From Pseudomonas paraglycinae (GTDB lineage Bacteria; Pseudomonadota; Gammaproteobacteria; Pseudomonadales; Pseudomonadaceae): a DNA stretch of 64,000 nucleotides. Below, in pieces: positions 19,076-31,582 of this stretch (positions are counted from its first letter, which is position 1; each line of letters starts with the position of its first letter). A model generated the notes under the pieces. The model ran no database searches. It saw nothing but the letters and a program-made list of their open reading frames with translations, and had not been told where the DNA came from. The DNA lies in NCBI RefSeq assembly GCF_021601625.1, contig NZ_BQHR01000003.1, positions 420,942 through 484,941 of the forward strand, in the 5' to 3' direction. A program made the position numbers and the translations under genes.

Positions 19076-20998
19076 TTACTGTGATTTTCTGACCCGCAGG
19101 TACCACTCGGAGAGCAGTCGTACCTGTTTGTCGGTGTAGCCGCGTTCGACCATTCGTGTAACGAAGTCGTTGTGCTTCTGTTGATCCTCTTTGCTGGCCT
19201 TGGCGTTGAAGCTGATGACTGGCAGCAGGTCTTCGGTGTTCGAGAACATTTTCTTCTCGATGACCACCCGCAGTTTTTCGTAGCTGAGCCAGGTCGGGTT
19301 CTTGCCGTTGTTGTTGGCCCGGGCGCGCAGCACGAAGTTGACGATTTCGTTTCGGAAATCCTTCGGATTGCTGATGCCGGCCGGTTTCTCGATTTTTTCC
19401 AGCTCCTCGTTGAGGGCGACGCGGTTGAGGATCTCGCCGGTTTCCGGATCGCGGTATTCCTGATCCTGAATCCAGAAGTCCGCATACAGCACGTAGCGGT
19501 CGAAGATGTTCTGGCCGTACTCGCTGTAAGACTCGAGGTAGGCGGTCTGGATCTCCTTGCCGATGAATTCGATATAACGCGGTGCCAGGTACTCTTTCAG
19601 GTAGCGCAGATAGCGTTCCCGGGTCTCGGCCTGGAACTGTTCCTGTTCGATCTGCTGTTCCAGCACGTAGAGCAGGTGTACCGGGTTGGCGGCGATTTCA
19701 TGGGGATCGAAGTTGAAGACCTTGGACAGGATCTTGAACGCGAACCGGGTCGACAGACCGTTCATGCCTTCGTCGACGCCCGCTGCATCGCGGTATTCCT
19801 GGATCGACTTGGCCTTCGGATCGGTGTCCTTGAGGTTTTCGCCGTCATACACCCGCATCTTGGAGTAGATGTTGGAGTTTTCCGGCTCTTTCAGGCGTGA
19901 CAGCACGGTGAACTGCGCCAGCATCTTCAAGGTGTCCGGCGCGCAATGCGCCTTAGCCAGGGAGCTGTTGAACAGCAACTTGTCGTAGATCTTCACCTCG
20001 TCACTCACACGCAGGCAGTACGGCACCTTGACGATGTAGATCCGGTCGATGAAGGCTTCGTTGTTCTTGTTGTTGCGGAAGGTGTGCCACTCCGATTCGT
20101 TGGAGTGGGCCAGCAGGATCCCGGTGAACGGAATCGCGCCAAGGCCTTCGGTACTGTTGTAGTTGCCTTCCTGGGTGGCGGTCAGCAATGGGTGGAGCAC
20201 CTTGATCGGTGCCTTGAACATCTCGACGAATTCCATCAGGCCCTGGTTGGCCCGGCACAGCGCACCGGAGTAGCTGTAGGCGTCGGCGTCGTTCTGCGGG
20301 AATTCTTCGAGTTTGCGGATATCGACCTTGCCCACCAGCGCGGAGATGTCCTGGTTGTTTTCGTCACCCGGTTCGGTCTTGGCCACGGCGATCTGGTTGA
20401 GGATCGACGGGTACAGTTTGACCACACGGAACTGGCTGATGTCGCCGCCGAATTCGGCCAGGCGCTTGGTGGCCCATGGCGACATGATGGTGTTCAGGTA
20501 GCGCCGTGGAATGCCGAAGTCTTCTTCGAGGATCGCGCCATCTTCGGTGGCGTTGAACAGACCCAGTGGCGATTCGAATACCGGCGAGCCCTTGATCGCA
20601 TAGAAGGGCACTTTTTCGATGAGCTGTTTCAGCTTCTCGGCCAGGGACGACTTGCCGCCGCCGACAGGGCCGAGCAGATAAAGGATCTGTTTCTTCTCTT
20701 CCAGGCCCTGAGCGGCATGACGGAAATACGACACGATCTGGTCGATGCATTCTTCCATGCCGTGGAAGTCTTCAAAGGCCGGATAGCGACGGATCACCTT
20801 GTTGGAAAAGATGCGCGACAGTCTCGAGTTGGTCGAGGTGTCGAGCAGTTCCGGTTCGCCGATGGCCAGCAATAGACGCTCGGCGGCGGAAACGTAGGCA
20901 CTGCGATCCTTTTTGCACAGTTCCAGGTACTCCTGCAGGGAGAATTCTTCCTGGCGTGTGGACTCGAAGCGTTGTTGGAAGTGGCTAAAGATACTCAT
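19076..20998 (-). CDS. prkA: PrkA family serine protein kinase (YeaG)
   Basis: 640 residues, the family length. The N-terminal AAA+ module has a Walker A motif (LGPVGGGKSSLAEKLK, about 108-123), and the C-terminal half is the PrkA kinase-like domain. In E. coli YeaG is a stationary-phase and nitrogen-stress kinase, and Bacillus PrkA has kinase or protease activity. First gene of the prkA-yeaH-spoVR module. The 5' region contains a strong palindrome at 21094-21120. Targets in Pseudomonas cannot be read from the sequence. Confidence 0.95.
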   Translation of the reverse strand: MSIFSHFQQRFESTRQEEFSLQEYLELCKKDRSAYVSAAERLLLAIGEPELLDTSTNSRLSRIFSNKVIRRYPAFEDFHGMEECIDQIVSYFRHAAQGLEEKKQILYLLGPVGGGKSSLAEKLKQLIEKVPFYAIKGSPVFESPLGLFNATEDGAILEEDFGIPRRYLNTIMSPWATKRLAEFGGDISQFRVVKLYPSILNQIAVAKTEPGDENNQDISALVGKVDIRKLEEFPQNDADAYSYSGALCRANQGLMEFVEMFKAPIKVLHPLLTATQEGNYNSTEGLGAIPFTGILLAHSNESEWHTFRNNKNNEAFIDRIYIVKVPYCLRVSDEVKIYDKLLFNSSLAKAHCAPDTLKMLAQFTVLSRLKEPENSNIYSKMRVYDGENLKDTDPKAKSIQEYRDAAGVDEGMNGLSTRFAFKILSKVFNFDPHEIAANPVHLLYVLEQQIEQEQFQAETRERYLRYLKEYLAPRYIEFIGKEIQTAYLESYSEYGQNIFDRYVLYADFWIQDQEYRDPETGEILNRVALNEELEKIEKPAGISNPKDFRNEIVNFVLRARANNNGKNPTWLSYEKLRVVIEKKMFSNTEDLLPVISFNAKASKEDQQKHNDFVTRMVERGYTDKQVRLLSEWYLRVRKSQ

Positions 20999-21295
20999 GA
21001 CGTCACCTCGCTCGATACGTGGAGCCGACGCCGGATCACTCAGTCGATGCTGGCAAGCAGCTGCGATGGCAGCTGTTGTTTACCCCCCAGAACACTTTCG
21101 CGATCGACAATCGCGAAAGTCACTCCCGATGACCCGTGCGCCGGTGTACCGGCTCTCCCCTGTTTTGGATGGCCTGGGCTTAAGGATAGTTGGGAATTCG
21201 GGAGGTAAAGGCGAGATACGTAATTAGTTGTGGCAGACCGTTCGTCTGCCACCGCGCAAGCCCGCGGGAGCCGGGGCCTGCACGTTACAAAAAAA
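20999..21295. other. Regulatory gap upstream of prkA
   Basis: 297 bases with no gene. It holds two inverted repeats: arms AGCAGCTGC and a near-match around 21055-21075, and the long palindrome at 21094-21120. I looked for GG-N10-GC sigma-54 spacing on the minus strand and found no good match. The glpE-proximal end has a GC-rich stretch resembling a decayed REP core (near 21250-21275). Confidence 0.45.
21094..21120. promoter_or_regulatory. Perfect 11-base palindrome upstream of prkA
   Basis: ACTTTCGCGAT, five bases CGACA, then ATCGCGAAAGT. It is 96 bases upstream of the prkA start codon. The symmetry and short spacer suit a dimeric regulator's operator, or a leader hairpin in the prkA mRNA. 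No T run follows on the prkA strand. Confidence 0.55.
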
Positions 21296-21625
21296 TTATT
21301 CGGAGGTGCCTTGCGCGGTTTCCGCAGGAAAAGTCGTACGCCACAGTTCGAAGCCGCCGTCCATGCTGTAGACGTTGGAGAAGCCTTGGCTCACGAGGTA
21401 CGCCGCAGCACCCTGGCTCGAGTTGCCGTGGTAGCAGACCACGACGGTGGGTGCATCGAGGTCGGCGCCCTGGATGAAAGCATGGAGGGAATGATTATCC
21501 AGATGCTTCGAGCCGCTGATGTGCAGTGCGGCAAATGTTGCCGGGTCACGGACGTCGACGACCACAGCACCTTGCTCGCGCAGGGCCTGGGCCTGTTCCG
21601 GGGGGATACGTTTGAATTCGCTCAT
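21296..21625 (-). CDS. glpE: Thiosulfate sulfurtransferase GlpE (rhodanese)
   Basis: Single-domain rhodanese of 109 residues. It transfers sulfane sulfur from thiosulfate to cyanide or thiol acceptors such as thioredoxin. The catalytic loop CYHGNSSQG starts with the active-site Cys (about residue 65), and the N-terminal [15 protein letters not shown] segment is typical. It is downstream of apaH on the same strand (33-base gap). E. coli glpE lies in the glp regulon, but here it belongs to the apaG-apaH neighbourhood. Confidence 0.93.
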   Translation of the reverse strand: MSEFKRIPPEQAQALREQGAVVVDVRDPATFAALHISGSKHLDNHSLHAFIQGADLDAPTVVVCYHGNSSQGAAAYLVSQGFSNVYSMDGGFELWRTTFPAETAQGTSE

Positions 21626-21658
21626 GGCGGGCTCCTGTGGCTCGGCTGAAAACGCAGT

Positions 21659-22540
21659 CTAGCGCGGGGCGCTGACGGGAGAAGATTCGGTGATCAGTGG
21701 CGCGACGCTGGGCAGTACGGCCCCATGCTCGTCGCATTTGCATGACAGGCGTTCGCCGCTGTCGACGTTCATCAGGGTCAGGCTGCCGCCCCATACGCAA
21801 CCGGTGTCGAGGGCCGAGATGCCGGGCTCGTGAACGTTGCCTTCCAGTGCCGCCCAGTGACCGAAAATGATCCGCAGACCACGGGTCTTGCGTTCCTTGT
21901 GCTGGAACCAGGGCTTGTAGCCCGGCGGCGCGGTGTCGAGGCCTTCCTTGCTCTTGAGGTCGAGCTTGCCTTCGGCGGTGCAGAAACGCATGCGGGTGAA
22001 GTAATTGGTGATGACTCGCAGGCGTGTCACGCCTTTGAGGTCGCTGTCCCATTTCGCCGGCTCGTTACCGTACATGCCGTCGAGAAAGGGTGGAAGCAGG
22101 TTGTCGTCACGCAGCGCGGTCTCGACTTCTTCAGCGTACTTGAGCGCCTTGCGCAGCGACCATTGCGGCGGGATACCCGCGTGCACCATGGCCACTTCGC
22201 GTTGTTCGTCGTAGTGCATGAGTTTCTGCTGGCGCAACCATTCCATCAGTTCGGCGCAGTCCGGCGCTTCAAGGATTTCACGCAGCGTGTCGGACTTCTT
22301 CATGCGCTCGATGTTCTTCGCCGCTGCCAGCAAGTGCAGGTCGTGATTACCGAGTACGCAGACCAGCGAGTCGCGCATGCCATAAAGGAAGCGCAGGGTT
22401 TCCAGCGATTGGGGGCCTCGGTTGACCAGATCACCCACCAGCCACAGGCGATCCAGAGCCGGGTCGAACGCCACCTGCTTGAGCAGGCATTTGAGCGGTT
22501 CGAGGCAGCCTTGCAGGTCGCCGACGGCATAGGTCGCCAT
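21659..22540 (-). CDS. apaH: Bis(5'-nucleosyl)-tetraphosphatase, symmetrical
   Basis: Metallophosphatase that hydrolyses Ap4A to two ADP and can remove Np4 caps from RNA. 293 residues. All phosphoesterase motifs are present near the N-terminus: GDLQGC (7-12), [12 protein letters not shown] and GNHDLHLLA. It overlaps apaG by one base, and the ksgA-apaG-apaH order is widely conserved. Confidence 0.96.
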   Translation of the reverse strand: MATYAVGDLQGCLEPLKCLLKQVAFDPALDRLWLVGDLVNRGPQSLETLRFLYGMRDSLVCVLGNHDLHLLAAAKNIERMKKSDTLREILEAPDCAELMEWLRQQKLMHYDEQREVAMVHAGIPPQWSLRKALKYAEEVETALRDDNLLPPFLDGMYGNEPAKWDSDLKGVTRLRVITNYFTRMRFCTAEGKLDLKSKEGLDTAPPGYKPWFQHKERKTRGLRIIFGHWAALEGNVHEPGISALDTGCVWGGSLTLMNVDSGERLSCKCDEHGAVLPSVAPLITESSPVSAPR

Positions 22541-22920
22541 CAGTGCAGGGCTCCGGGAACGGCGAGGCGGAAGGGCTTGATGATCGCATCGAAATGCTTG
22601 CCGTCGTCGGCGACCATTTCGTAAGTGCCCTGCATGGTACCGACCTTGGTGGTCATCACCGTGCCACTGCTGTAGGTGTGGCTTTTACCGGCGCCGATCA
22701 ACGGTTGCTGGCCGACCACGCCGGCGCCGCGCACTTCTTCGACATGCCCGTCGCCATCGGTGATCACCCAGTGGCGCGACATCAGGCGGGCCGGTTGCTC
22801 GCCATTGTTCTGCACGGTGATGGTGTAGGCGAAGGCAAAGCGCTCGTGCTCGGGTTGCGATTGGTCTGCCAGATAGTGGGTAACGACACTGACATCGACC
22901 TGGTAGCGAGGATCGGACAT
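22540..22920 (-). CDS. apaG: ApaG protein (Co2+/Mg2+ efflux-associated)
   Basis: 126-residue beta-sandwich protein of the ApaG family; the molecular role is unclear (linked to divalent cation resistance and stress phenotypes). The start is placed at the ATG at 22920 ([20 protein letters not shown]), which matches family N-termini. The frame is open 21 residues further upstream, but that stretch is not conserved. The conserved [13 protein letters not shown] and [10 protein letters not shown] segments are present. Coupled to apaH. Confidence 0.94.
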   Translation of the reverse strand: MSDPRYQVDVSVVTHYLADQSQPEHERFAFAYTITVQNNGEQPARLMSRHWVITDGDGHVEEVRGAGVVGQQPLIGAGKSHTYSSGTVMTTKVGTMQGTYEMVADDGKHFDAIIKPFRLAVPGALH

Positions 22921-23036
22921 GCAAAAGGCCTTAAAAACGAAGCGGGACGCGGGGCGTAGCTGATTGGGATTCAGTCTAGGCAAGTATCGGGCAGTAGACC
23001 AGAGTTGGCGTCCCGCCCGATAGCGATCATTGCCGG

Positions 23037-23855
23037 TCAGTCGGCTTCAGGCGCCTTTGCCGGCTGTTCGGCGAGCTTGTCGGCCAAGCGCACGAACGCG
23101 GCCAGATCGAGTTGCTCCGGTCGCAGGCTGCCATCGACGCCGGCGGCTTCGATTTCGGCGTTGCTCAGCAACTGCTTGAGGGTGTTGCGCAGGGTCTTGC
23201 GACGCTGGTTGAAGGCTTCACGCACCACCCGCTCGAGCAGGCGATGATCCTTGGCCGGATGCGGCAGTACGGCGTGCGGTACCAGGCGGACGATCGCCGA
23301 GTCGACTTTCGGCGGCGGATTGAATGCGCCCGGGCCGACGTTGAACAGATGCTCGACCCGGCAATGGTACTGAACCATGATCGACAGACGGCCCCAGTCA
23401 CCGCCACCCGGACCTGCGGCCAGACGCTCGACCACTTCCTTCTGCAGCATGAAGTGCATGTCGCGGATGATGCCGGCGTTGTTCAGCAGGTGGAAAATCA
23501 GCGGTGTGGAGATGTTGTACGGCAGGTTGCCGACCACGCGCAGGCTGTTCGGCGCAGCGTTCAGGCTGTTGAAATCGAACTTCAGCGCATCGCCCTGATG
23601 CAGGTTGAAATTGCTCTTGTTGGCAAACTGCTGGTTGAGGATCGGGATCAGATCCTTGTCCAGCTCCACCACGTCCAGCTGTGCGCCGGAGTTGAGGATG
23701 CCGGCAGTCAATGCGCCCTGGCCCGGGCCGATTTCCAGCATGCGGTCGCCGGCCTTGGCGCTGATGGAGCGCAGGATGCGGTCGATGACGCCGGCATCGT
23801 GCAGGAAGTTCTGGCCAAAGCGTTTGCGCGCCTTGTGTTGGTATTGCTCGGTCAT
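23037..23855 (-). CDS. ksgA: 16S rRNA dimethyladenosine transferase
   Basis: Dimethylates two adjacent adenosines in helix 45 of 16S rRNA late in 30S assembly. 272 residues. SAM-binding motif [11 protein letters not shown] (about 42-52) and catalytic NLPYNIST (about 116-123) are present, and the N-terminal FGQNFLHD is diagnostic. Its ATG overlaps the end of pdxA by 4 bases, so translation is coupled. Also called rsmA; unrelated to the RNA-binding regulator RsmA. Confidence 0.97.
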   Translation of the reverse strand: MTEQYQHKARKRFGQNFLHDAGVIDRILRSISAKAGDRMLEIGPGQGALTAGILNSGAQLDVVELDKDLIPILNQQFANKSNFNLHQGDALKFDFNSLNAAPNSLRVVGNLPYNISTPLIFHLLNNAGIIRDMHFMLQKEVVERLAAGPGGGDWGRLSIMVQYHCRVEHLFNVGPGAFNPPPKVDSAIVRLVPHAVLPHPAKDHRLLERVVREAFNQRRKTLRNTLKQLLSNAEIEAAGVDGSLRPEQLDLAAFVRLADKLAEQPAKAPEAD

Positions 23856-24841
23856 AAACGGGTCTCGGCCATCTGGTAGGCGGTTTCCAGGGCGACTTTC
23901 AGGCTGCCGGTGTCGATCTTGCCGCTGCCGGCCAGATCCAGGGCGGTGCCATGGTCGACCGACGTGCGGATGATCGGCAGGCCCAGGGTCACGTTGACCG
24001 CGGCGCCGAAGCCTTTGTATTTCAGTACGGGCAGGCCCTGGTCGTGGTACATCGCCAGCACTGCGTCGCAGTGCTCCAGATATTTGGGGGTAAACAGAGT
24101 GTCGGCAGGCAGCGGGCCACGAAGGTCCATGCCCTCGCCGCGCAGGCGCTCCAATGTGGGTTCGATGATGTCGATTTCTTCATGGCCCAGGTGTCCGCCT
24201 TCACCGGCGTGCGGGTTGAGCCCGCAGACCAGGATACGCGGTTGGACGATGCCGAATTTTTGTTGCAGATCGGTGTGCAGAATCCGCGTGACCCGCTCCA
24301 GCCGCTCGGGCGTGATCGCATCGGCGATGTCGCGCAAGGGCAGGTGAGTGGTGACCAGCGCCACGCGCAAACCGCGGGTCGCGAGCATCATTACCACTTG
24401 GGCGGTGTGGGTCAGGTCGGCGAGAAATTCGGTGTGGCCGGAAAACGCGATGCCCGATTCGTTGATCACGCCTTTGTGCACCGGGGCGGTGATCATTCCG
24501 GCGAAGTCGCCGTTCAGGCAGCCGTTGCCGGCGCGGGTCAGGGTTTCGAGGACGAATGCGGCGTTGGCCTTGTCCAGTTGCCCGGCGACCACGGGGGCGC
24601 TGAGCGGGGTGTCCCAGACGTACAGGCTGTTGGCGGGCGCCGGTGCGTCCGGCCAGTGGTCAGGCGCCACTTCCAGCAAGCTGACGGCCAGCCCCAGCTG
24701 CGCGGCCCGCTCTTGGAGCAGGTCGCGGCTGGTGATGGCAATCAGGGGGTGTGGCTGGGCTTGCGAAGCGAGCAGCAGGCACAGGTCGGGACCGATGCCG
24801 GCCGGTTCGCCGGGTGTCAGCGCGAAACGCTTGGGTTTCAC
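23852..24841 (-). CDS. pdxA: 4-hydroxythreonine-4-phosphate dehydrogenase
   Basis: Pyridoxal phosphate biosynthesis: oxidises 4-phosphohydroxy-L-threonine using NAD. 329 residues. Conserved pieces are [24 protein letters not shown] (metal-ligand His), [13 protein letters not shown] and the C-terminal [12 protein letters not shown]. It sits between surA and ksgA with 4-base overlaps on both sides. Confidence 0.97.
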   Translation of the reverse strand: MKPKRFALTPGEPAGIGPDLCLLLASQAQPHPLIAITSRDLLQERAAQLGLAVSLLEVAPDHWPDAPAPANSLYVWDTPLSAPVVAGQLDKANAAFVLETLTRAGNGCLNGDFAGMITAPVHKGVINESGIAFSGHTEFLADLTHTAQVVMMLATRGLRVALVTTHLPLRDIADAITPERLERVTRILHTDLQQKFGIVQPRILVCGLNPHAGEGGHLGHEEIDIIEPTLERLRGEGMDLRGPLPADTLFTPKYLEHCDAVLAMYHDQGLPVLKYKGFGAAVNVTLGLPIIRTSVDHGTALDLAGSGKIDTGSLKVALETAYQMAETRL

Positions 24842-26154
24842 TGCGCTGCCTGGTCTGCACCAGGGAGTTTGATCTCTACGTACGCTTCGTCACGGATCTG
24901 ACGCAGCCAGGTTTGCAGCTCTTCGTCGTATTTGCGGTTACGCAGTACGGTCATCGCTTGCTGCTCACGGGCCTGTTCGGTGCTATCGGTGGCGCGACGG
25001 CCAAGGACTTCCAGAACGTGCCAGCCGTACTGGGTCTGGAACGGCTTGGACAGCTGGCCTTGTGGGGCCTTGGCCATCACGGCGCGGAATTCCGGTACCA
25101 GTGCGTTCGGGTCGATCCAGTTCAGGTCGCCGCCGTTGAGGGCAGAACCCGGGTCTTCCGAATACTTCTTGGCCAGTTCGGCGAAATCTTCACCGGCTTC
25201 GATGCGGTTGTAGAGCGATTGGGCCAGCTCCTTGGTCTTGGCTTCGTCGCGAACCGGACTTGGCTTGACCAGAATATGGCGCACATGCACTTCGTCACGC
25301 ATCTGGCTTTCGCCACCACGTTTTTCCAGCAGCTTCAGGATGATGAAACCACCCGGAGTGCGTGCCGGTTGAGTGATTTCGCCAGTCGCCATGCGGCTCA
25401 GTTCACGGTCGAACGGCGGTGGCAGTTGAGCGGCTTTACGCCAGCCCATATCGCCGCCTTCCAGCGCGTTGTCACTGGCGGAGTTGGCCACGGCCATCTG
25501 GCCGAAGTCAGCACCTTGCTTGAGCTGCTGGTAAACGTCCATCGCCTTGCGTGCGGCACTCTGAATTGCTTCGGAGTTCGCGCTTTCCGGGGTCGGAATC
25601 AGGATGTTGGCCAGGTGCAGTTCTTCGGACAGTTGCATCTTGCCCAGGTCGGAGGCGAGGAAGTTCTTCACTTCCTGTTCCGATACCTGGATGCGTTCGG
25701 CCACACGGCGCTGGCGTACACGGCTGATGATCATTTCGCGGCGGATCTGCTCGCGAGCGTCTTCATAGGAGAGGCCGTCACGGGACAGGGCAATGCGGAA
25801 CTGCTCCGGGGTCATGTTGTTGCGCTGGGCAATGGTGCCCACAGCCTGGTTCAGTTCCTCATCGGTGATGCGGATACCGGAACGCTCGCCGATCTGCAGT
25901 TGCAGGTTTTCGACGATCAGGCGCTCGAGCACCTGTTGGTCCAGCACGCCCGGAGGTGGTAAACCGCCGCCACGCTTGGCGATGGTTTGCTGAACTTCGT
26001 GGACGCGTTGATCCAGCTGGCTCTGCATGACTACGTCGTTGTCGACGATGGCCACCACTTTATCGATGGACTGCACCGCGGCGTTGGCCGCGGTACCCAG
26101 GAACAGCGCGCCCAGCATCAGCGGGCGCAGACAATCAGAAAGCTTGGTCTTCAC
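24838..26154 (-). CDS. surA: Periplasmic chaperone and peptidyl-prolyl isomerase SurA
   Basis: Escorts unfolded outer-membrane proteins, LptD being a prime client, across the periplasm to the BAM complex. 438 residues. An N-terminal Sec signal ends near AANA, followed by the chaperone core and two parvulin domains: one after [12 protein letters not shown] (about 180-270), one after [12 protein letters not shown] (about 290-390). Its start overlaps the lptD end by 20 bases, a tight translational link between chaperone and client. Confidence 0.96.
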   Translation of the reverse strand: MKTKLSDCLRPLMLGALFLGTAANAAVQSIDKVVAIVDNDVVMQSQLDQRVHEVQQTIAKRGGGLPPPGVLDQQVLERLIVENLQLQIGERSGIRITDEELNQAVGTIAQRNNMTPEQFRIALSRDGLSYEDAREQIRREMIISRVRQRRVAERIQVSEQEVKNFLASDLGKMQLSEELHLANILIPTPESANSEAIQSAARKAMDVYQQLKQGADFGQMAVANSASDNALEGGDMGWRKAAQLPPPFDRELSRMATGEITQPARTPGGFIILKLLEKRGGESQMRDEVHVRHILVKPSPVRDEAKTKELAQSLYNRIEAGEDFAELAKKYSEDPGSALNGGDLNWIDPNALVPEFRAVMAKAPQGQLSKPFQTQYGWHVLEVLGRRATDSTEQAREQQAMTVLRNRKYDEELQTWLRQIRDEAYVEIKLPGADQAAQ

Positions 26155-28933
26155 GTTGACGATAACCTTGGATGCCTTTGTCGAGGAAGCTCTCTACCTT
26201 GGCGCCGGTGAGGCCGCCGAGTCCCTTCAGAACAATTTGGAGGAAGACGCCGTGGTCGCCTTTTTCGTTTTGCGGAGCTTCCTGACTGAATTCGTCGTAG
26301 GAAACCCAGTAACGGTTGATCAGGCGCAGTTTCCAGCAGCAGTTGTCGTACTCGAAACCACCGAAGGCTTCCAGTGTACGGTTGCGGTTGTAGTCGTACT
26401 GCCAGCGGCTGATGGCGCTCCATTGTGGAACGATTGGCCAGATGACCGAGAAGTCATGCTGCTGGATCTTGTAGTAGTCCTTCACGTAGCCAGGTTGACC
26501 CGGCGTGCCGTAGTCACCGCCGCCCACCGACCACTTGCCGGTGTTCTGGTCGTAACGAACCTGGTCGTTGCGATAGCGGTAGCCGACGTTGACCACCTTG
26601 TTCGGGTTGTCTTCAGGCTGGTAATGGAACATCGCGCTGCCGGAACGCGGGCTGTGGCTGTCCGGATCCCAGTTGTAGTCGGCAGTGGTGCGCCAGTCGC
26701 GGTTCCAGCGGTATTCGTATTCCAGTGCATAAGGCGAAACACTGGACTTGGCGTCGTCGCGATCGTTGAACGCGATACCCGGAAGTTGAACCTTGCGATC
26801 CTTGAAGTACAGCGCCTGGCCGACACTGATGCGTTGACGTTCGAAGCCGTCGTCTTCGATCCAGCGACTGGTCACGCCCAGCGACAGCTTGTTCTCGTCG
26901 CCGACACGGTCGGAGCCGGAGAAGCGGTTGTCACGGAACAGCGACGCGTAGTTGAAGGTGTACTCGCTGGTGTCGAATACCGGAATGTCTTCCTGGTCCA
27001 CCTCGGGTACATAGAGGTAGAACAAGCGCGGTTCCAGGGTCTGACGATAGTTCTTGCCAAAGAAGGATGTGTTGCGGTCGAAGTACAGGCCACCGTCAAT
27101 GCTGGCGATAGGTACGCCGCGGTTCTGGTTGCTGTCGAACTTGCCGAACAGTTTCTGGTTCTCCGGCGACAACGCGGCGATATCCGACTTGCCTTTGCTG
27201 TCCAGATCCAGTTGATACTGCGTGTACTGGTACTTCAACGATGGTTTCAGGAAACCATAGGTCCAGTTCATTGGCAGGCTGACGCCTGGTTTCAGATTCA
27301 GACGGTCGCCATTGGCGCGAGCGAGGCCGAACACGTTGTTGTCGAGGCGAGGCTCGGTTGTGCCGTCTTCGTTCGTGAAATCGCCATTTTTCAGATCGCG
27401 ATCGAAACGAACGATCTCGGTCTCGTAATCGAAATCCAGTCCTTCCGGATGATACGGCAGCTGGCCATTGAAGGTGATTTGCGGCAGGCGGTCATACGGT
27501 GTGATGTTCGATACGGTTGCCAGCTGATACGCCTGGGCATTCAAACGGGCGGTATAGCTGTCGCCACGATAGGTGACCGAGCCCTGCTGGTTCACGTAGT
27601 CGGCACTTTTCACGCCGATCTGGTCGGTCTGCAGATCCTGGAAGTAATAAGGATCGCTGATCTTGGTGTAGTCCACCTGGGTGAGCACGCGGGAGTCGAG
27701 ACCACCCTTGTGCTGCCAGTTGTACATGTAGCGAGTCTTGTCGTAGTCGGTCTGGCCCTTGCGCTCGTCGTCCTCGTCGTTGAGATACGCTGCGCCGAAC
27801 TGACCTTCGCTCGACTTGGTCAGGTAACGGAATTCGCCTTCCATCAACATGCCGCGCTTGCTCATGTAGCGCGGATACAACGTGGCATCGTAGTTCGGTG
27901 CCAGGTTGAAGTAGTACGGGGTCACCAGCATGAAGCCGGTGTCGCTGCCGGTGCCGATGGTCGGCGGCAGGAAACCCGACTGACGACGATCGTCGATCGG
28001 GAAGTAGATGTACGGCGTGTACAGGACAGGAATGTCCTTGACCCGCAGCGTCACGTTGGTCGCGGTACCGAAGCCGGTGGCAGGGTTCAGGGTGATGTTG
28101 TTGCCCTTGAGCTGCCAGGCGTTGCTGTTCGGTTCGCACGTGGTGTACGTGCCGTCCTTCAGACGGATGATCGCGTTTTCGGCACGCTTGGCGTACAGCG
28201 CGTTACCGCGGATGCGCGACTTGTGCATGACGTATTCGGCGTTGTCGACCTTGGCTTCACCGGTGTCCAGCTGCACATCGGCGTGGTCGCCGACGATCAG
28301 TGCACCGTTGTCGCGAATGCGCACGTTGCCCGCCAGTTCGCCACGGCTTTCGGCCTGATACAGGTTGGCCTCGTCGGCTTCGACCTGCATGCTGCCCTGA
28401 CGCATGACCACGTCACCGGCGAGACTCGCGACCTGCGAATCCTGCTGGTAACGCGACGCTTTGGCGCCGATGAAGGTCGGGGCGTCACTTTTATTCGTCT
28501 TGTCATTCATGCCAGGACGAATCGGTTCGATATAGGAACCAGAGCAGTAAGGACCGGTCTCGGCCAGTTGGGCGGCAGTGAGCTTCTCGCGCGGAACCCA
28601 GTCGAGGTGACTGTAGTCTTCGCTACGGGATTTCAGGCCACGGCCCTTGGACTCGGTCACCAGTACCGGCTTGGGCCCGGACTCCGCAGTGGAGCCGCTC
28701 TCGGCCGGGGCTTCGCCAGCGGCGCTGACGGCACTGCCGTCGTGCACGGGACGCGGCGGCAAGGCAGCGGCCGGCGTCTTCGGCGAGCAGGCCCAGCCTC
28801 CCGTTGCCGAGACGGCGCAGTCATACTGCTCGGCGGCAACAACGAATGAACTGGCCAGAGGTTGCATAGCCAGCAGACTGCCGGTTACCAACAACGGAAA
28901 TTTTTTACGAAACGCGGGGGATTTCAATGCCAT
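26135..28933 (-). CDS. lptD: LPS-assembly outer-membrane protein LptD
   Basis: Outer-membrane beta-barrel that, with LptE, inserts lipopolysaccharide into the outer leaflet. 932 residues, longer than the E. coli protein because of an extended N-terminal segment of about 100 residues, as is usual in Pseudomonas. Visible parts: signal peptide ([12 protein letters not shown]...VVAA), a Cys pair shortly after it, the periplasmic OstA jellyroll ([20 protein letters not shown]) and the barrel. The C-terminal DNCCWKL pair corresponds to the disulfide-forming Cys pair of E. coli. I chose the ATG at 28933, which starts the signal peptide; 17 upstream in-frame residues are charged and not signal-like. 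Divergent from amgK. Confidence 0.96.
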   Translation of the reverse strand: MALKSPAFRKKFPLLVTGSLLAMQPLASSFVVAAEQYDCAVSATGGWACSPKTPAAALPPRPVHDGSAVSAAGEAPAESGSTAESGPKPVLVTESKGRGLKSRSEDYSHLDWVPREKLTAAQLAETGPYCSGSYIEPIRPGMNDKTNKSDAPTFIGAKASRYQQDSQVASLAGDVVMRQGSMQVEADEANLYQAESRGELAGNVRIRDNGALIVGDHADVQLDTGEAKVDNAEYVMHKSRIRGNALYAKRAENAIIRLKDGTYTTCEPNSNAWQLKGNNITLNPATGFGTATNVTLRVKDIPVLYTPYIYFPIDDRRQSGFLPPTIGTGSDTGFMLVTPYYFNLAPNYDATLYPRYMSKRGMLMEGEFRYLTKSSEGQFGAAYLNDEDDERKGQTDYDKTRYMYNWQHKGGLDSRVLTQVDYTKISDPYYFQDLQTDQIGVKSADYVNQQGSVTYRGDSYTARLNAQAYQLATVSNITPYDRLPQITFNGQLPYHPEGLDFDYETEIVRFDRDLKNGDFTNEDGTTEPRLDNNVFGLARANGDRLNLKPGVSLPMNWTYGFLKPSLKYQYTQYQLDLDSKGKSDIAALSPENQKLFGKFDSNQNRGVPIASIDGGLYFDRNTSFFGKNYRQTLEPRLFYLYVPEVDQEDIPVFDTSEYTFNYASLFRDNRFSGSDRVGDENKLSLGVTSRWIEDDGFERQRISVGQALYFKDRKVQLPGIAFNDRDDAKSSVSPYALEYEYRWNRDWRTTADYNWDPDSHSPRSGSAMFHYQPEDNPNKVVNVGYRYRNDQVRYDQNTGKWSVGGGDYGTPGQPGYVKDYYKIQQHDFSVIWPIVPQWSAISRWQYDYNRNRTLEAFGGFEYDNCCWKLRLINRYWVSYDEFSQEAPQNEKGDHGVFLQIVLKGLGGLTGAKVESFLDKGIQGYRQREDQAF

Positions 28934-29063
28934 CTTATTAGTCCGGGCTTCCTGCGTGCCATCTGCCCGCGGTGTGGGCCGCACGCCTCTCGATGGTCTG
29001 AAAAAGATGCTGGATAATAAAGCATGACCCGCTTGACGGCTAGCGCCGTCGGAGACCCTTGCA

Positions 29064-30751
<1,688 letters not shown>

Positions 30752-30752
30752 T

Positions 30753-31520
30753 ATGTTGTGGCCAGGGACTCTGATTGGAGCCGGAGCGGGTTTTGCTATC
30801 GCCAGCATTCCGGGGGCCATGCTTGGTGCTTTGTTGGGGCAGGCGCTGGATCGGCGTCTGCATTTGCAGAGCTGGGGGCATTTGCGGGAAAAACTCGGCG
30901 GTCGGCCGATGCTGCGCAACGACGAGCTGTTGTTCGTGTTGCTCGGGCGTCTGGCCAAGAGCGACGGGCGGGTCACGGACGGTCACATCCAGCAGGCGCG
31001 TCACGAGATGCGCGCGCTGGAAATGAGCGAGCCGGCGCAGCGCCGGGCGATTGCCGCGTTCAATCGCGGCAAGTCAGGCAACGACAATCTGCGCGGTTAT
31101 CTGCGTCGGTTGAGTGCTCAGCCTCATGCGGCCGAAGGCGTGTTGCGAGCCTGTTGGCGAATGGTCTGGGCCGATGGCCGGGCCGGTGTCAGCGAGCGGG
31201 AATTGCTGGCGCAGTGGGGCAAGTGGCTGGGCTGGACGACGCACCAGATTCAGGCGCTGGCGGCGGACTACGAGCCACACAAGCGTCCGATCGTCAGCGC
31301 GGCGGTGAGTTATCAGGAGGCGATGCGCCTGCTCGGCGTATCGGCCACCAGTGAACCGGCGCAGATCAAGCGTGCCTATCGGCGTCTGCTCAGCCGACAT
31401 CACCCGGACAAGGTGGCCGGTACGGGCGCTACGCCGGCGCAGGTGCGCGAGGCCACCGACAGGACCCGCGAATTGCACAATGCCTACACGTTGATTCGCG
31501 AACGGCGGGATTTTCGTTAG
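30753..31520 (+). CDS. djlA: DjlA-like co-chaperone: TerB domain plus C-terminal J domain
   Basis: 255 residues. An N-terminal hydrophobic Gly/Ala stretch (ITLIGAGAG-like, residues 5-30) probably anchors it in the membrane, as in DjlA. The middle is a TerB-like helical domain (LLFVLLGRLAKSDGRVT, MVWADGRAGVSERE). The C-terminal J domain carries the HPD triad (RLLSRHHPDKV). It should stimulate DnaK ATPase at the membrane. Last gene of the amgK-murU-djlA operon, closed by a strong terminator. Confidence 0.85.
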   Translation: MLWPGTLIGAGAGFAIASIPGAMLGALLGQALDRRLHLQSWGHLREKLGGRPMLRNDELLFVLLGRLAKSDGRVTDGHIQQARHEMRALEMSEPAQRRAIAAFNRGKSGNDNLRGYLRRLSAQPHAAEGVLRACWRMVWADGRAGVSERELLAQWGKWLGWTTHQIQALAADYEPHKRPIVSAAVSYQEAMRLLGVSATSEPAQIKRAYRRLLSRHHPDKVAGTGATPAQVREATDRTRELHNAYTLIRERRDFR

Positions 31521-31524
31521 GCAT

Positions 31525-31557
31525 AAAAAAATCGCAGCGTCGGGCTGCGATTTTTTT
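31525..31557. terminator. Bidirectional terminator after djlA
   Basis: Fourteen-base stem AAAAAAATCGCAGC / GCTGCGATTTTTTT with a 5-base loop, between djlA (plus) and the DUF3530 gene (minus). T runs are present in both directions. Confidence 0.92.
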
Positions 31558-31582
31558 GTCTGCGTTTTGACGGTCCGGACTT

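Noticed and set aside
20999-21240. Sigma-54 promoter for prkA, expected by analogy with E. coli yeaG nitrogen control
   Set aside because: No GG-N10-GC arrangement with flanking consensus found on the minus strand.
26027-28849. 940-codon open frame antisense to lptD
   Set aside because: It is the complement of a conserved, fully recognisable lptD gene in GC-rich DNA where antisense frames stay open by codon bias. The translation shows no family I recognise.
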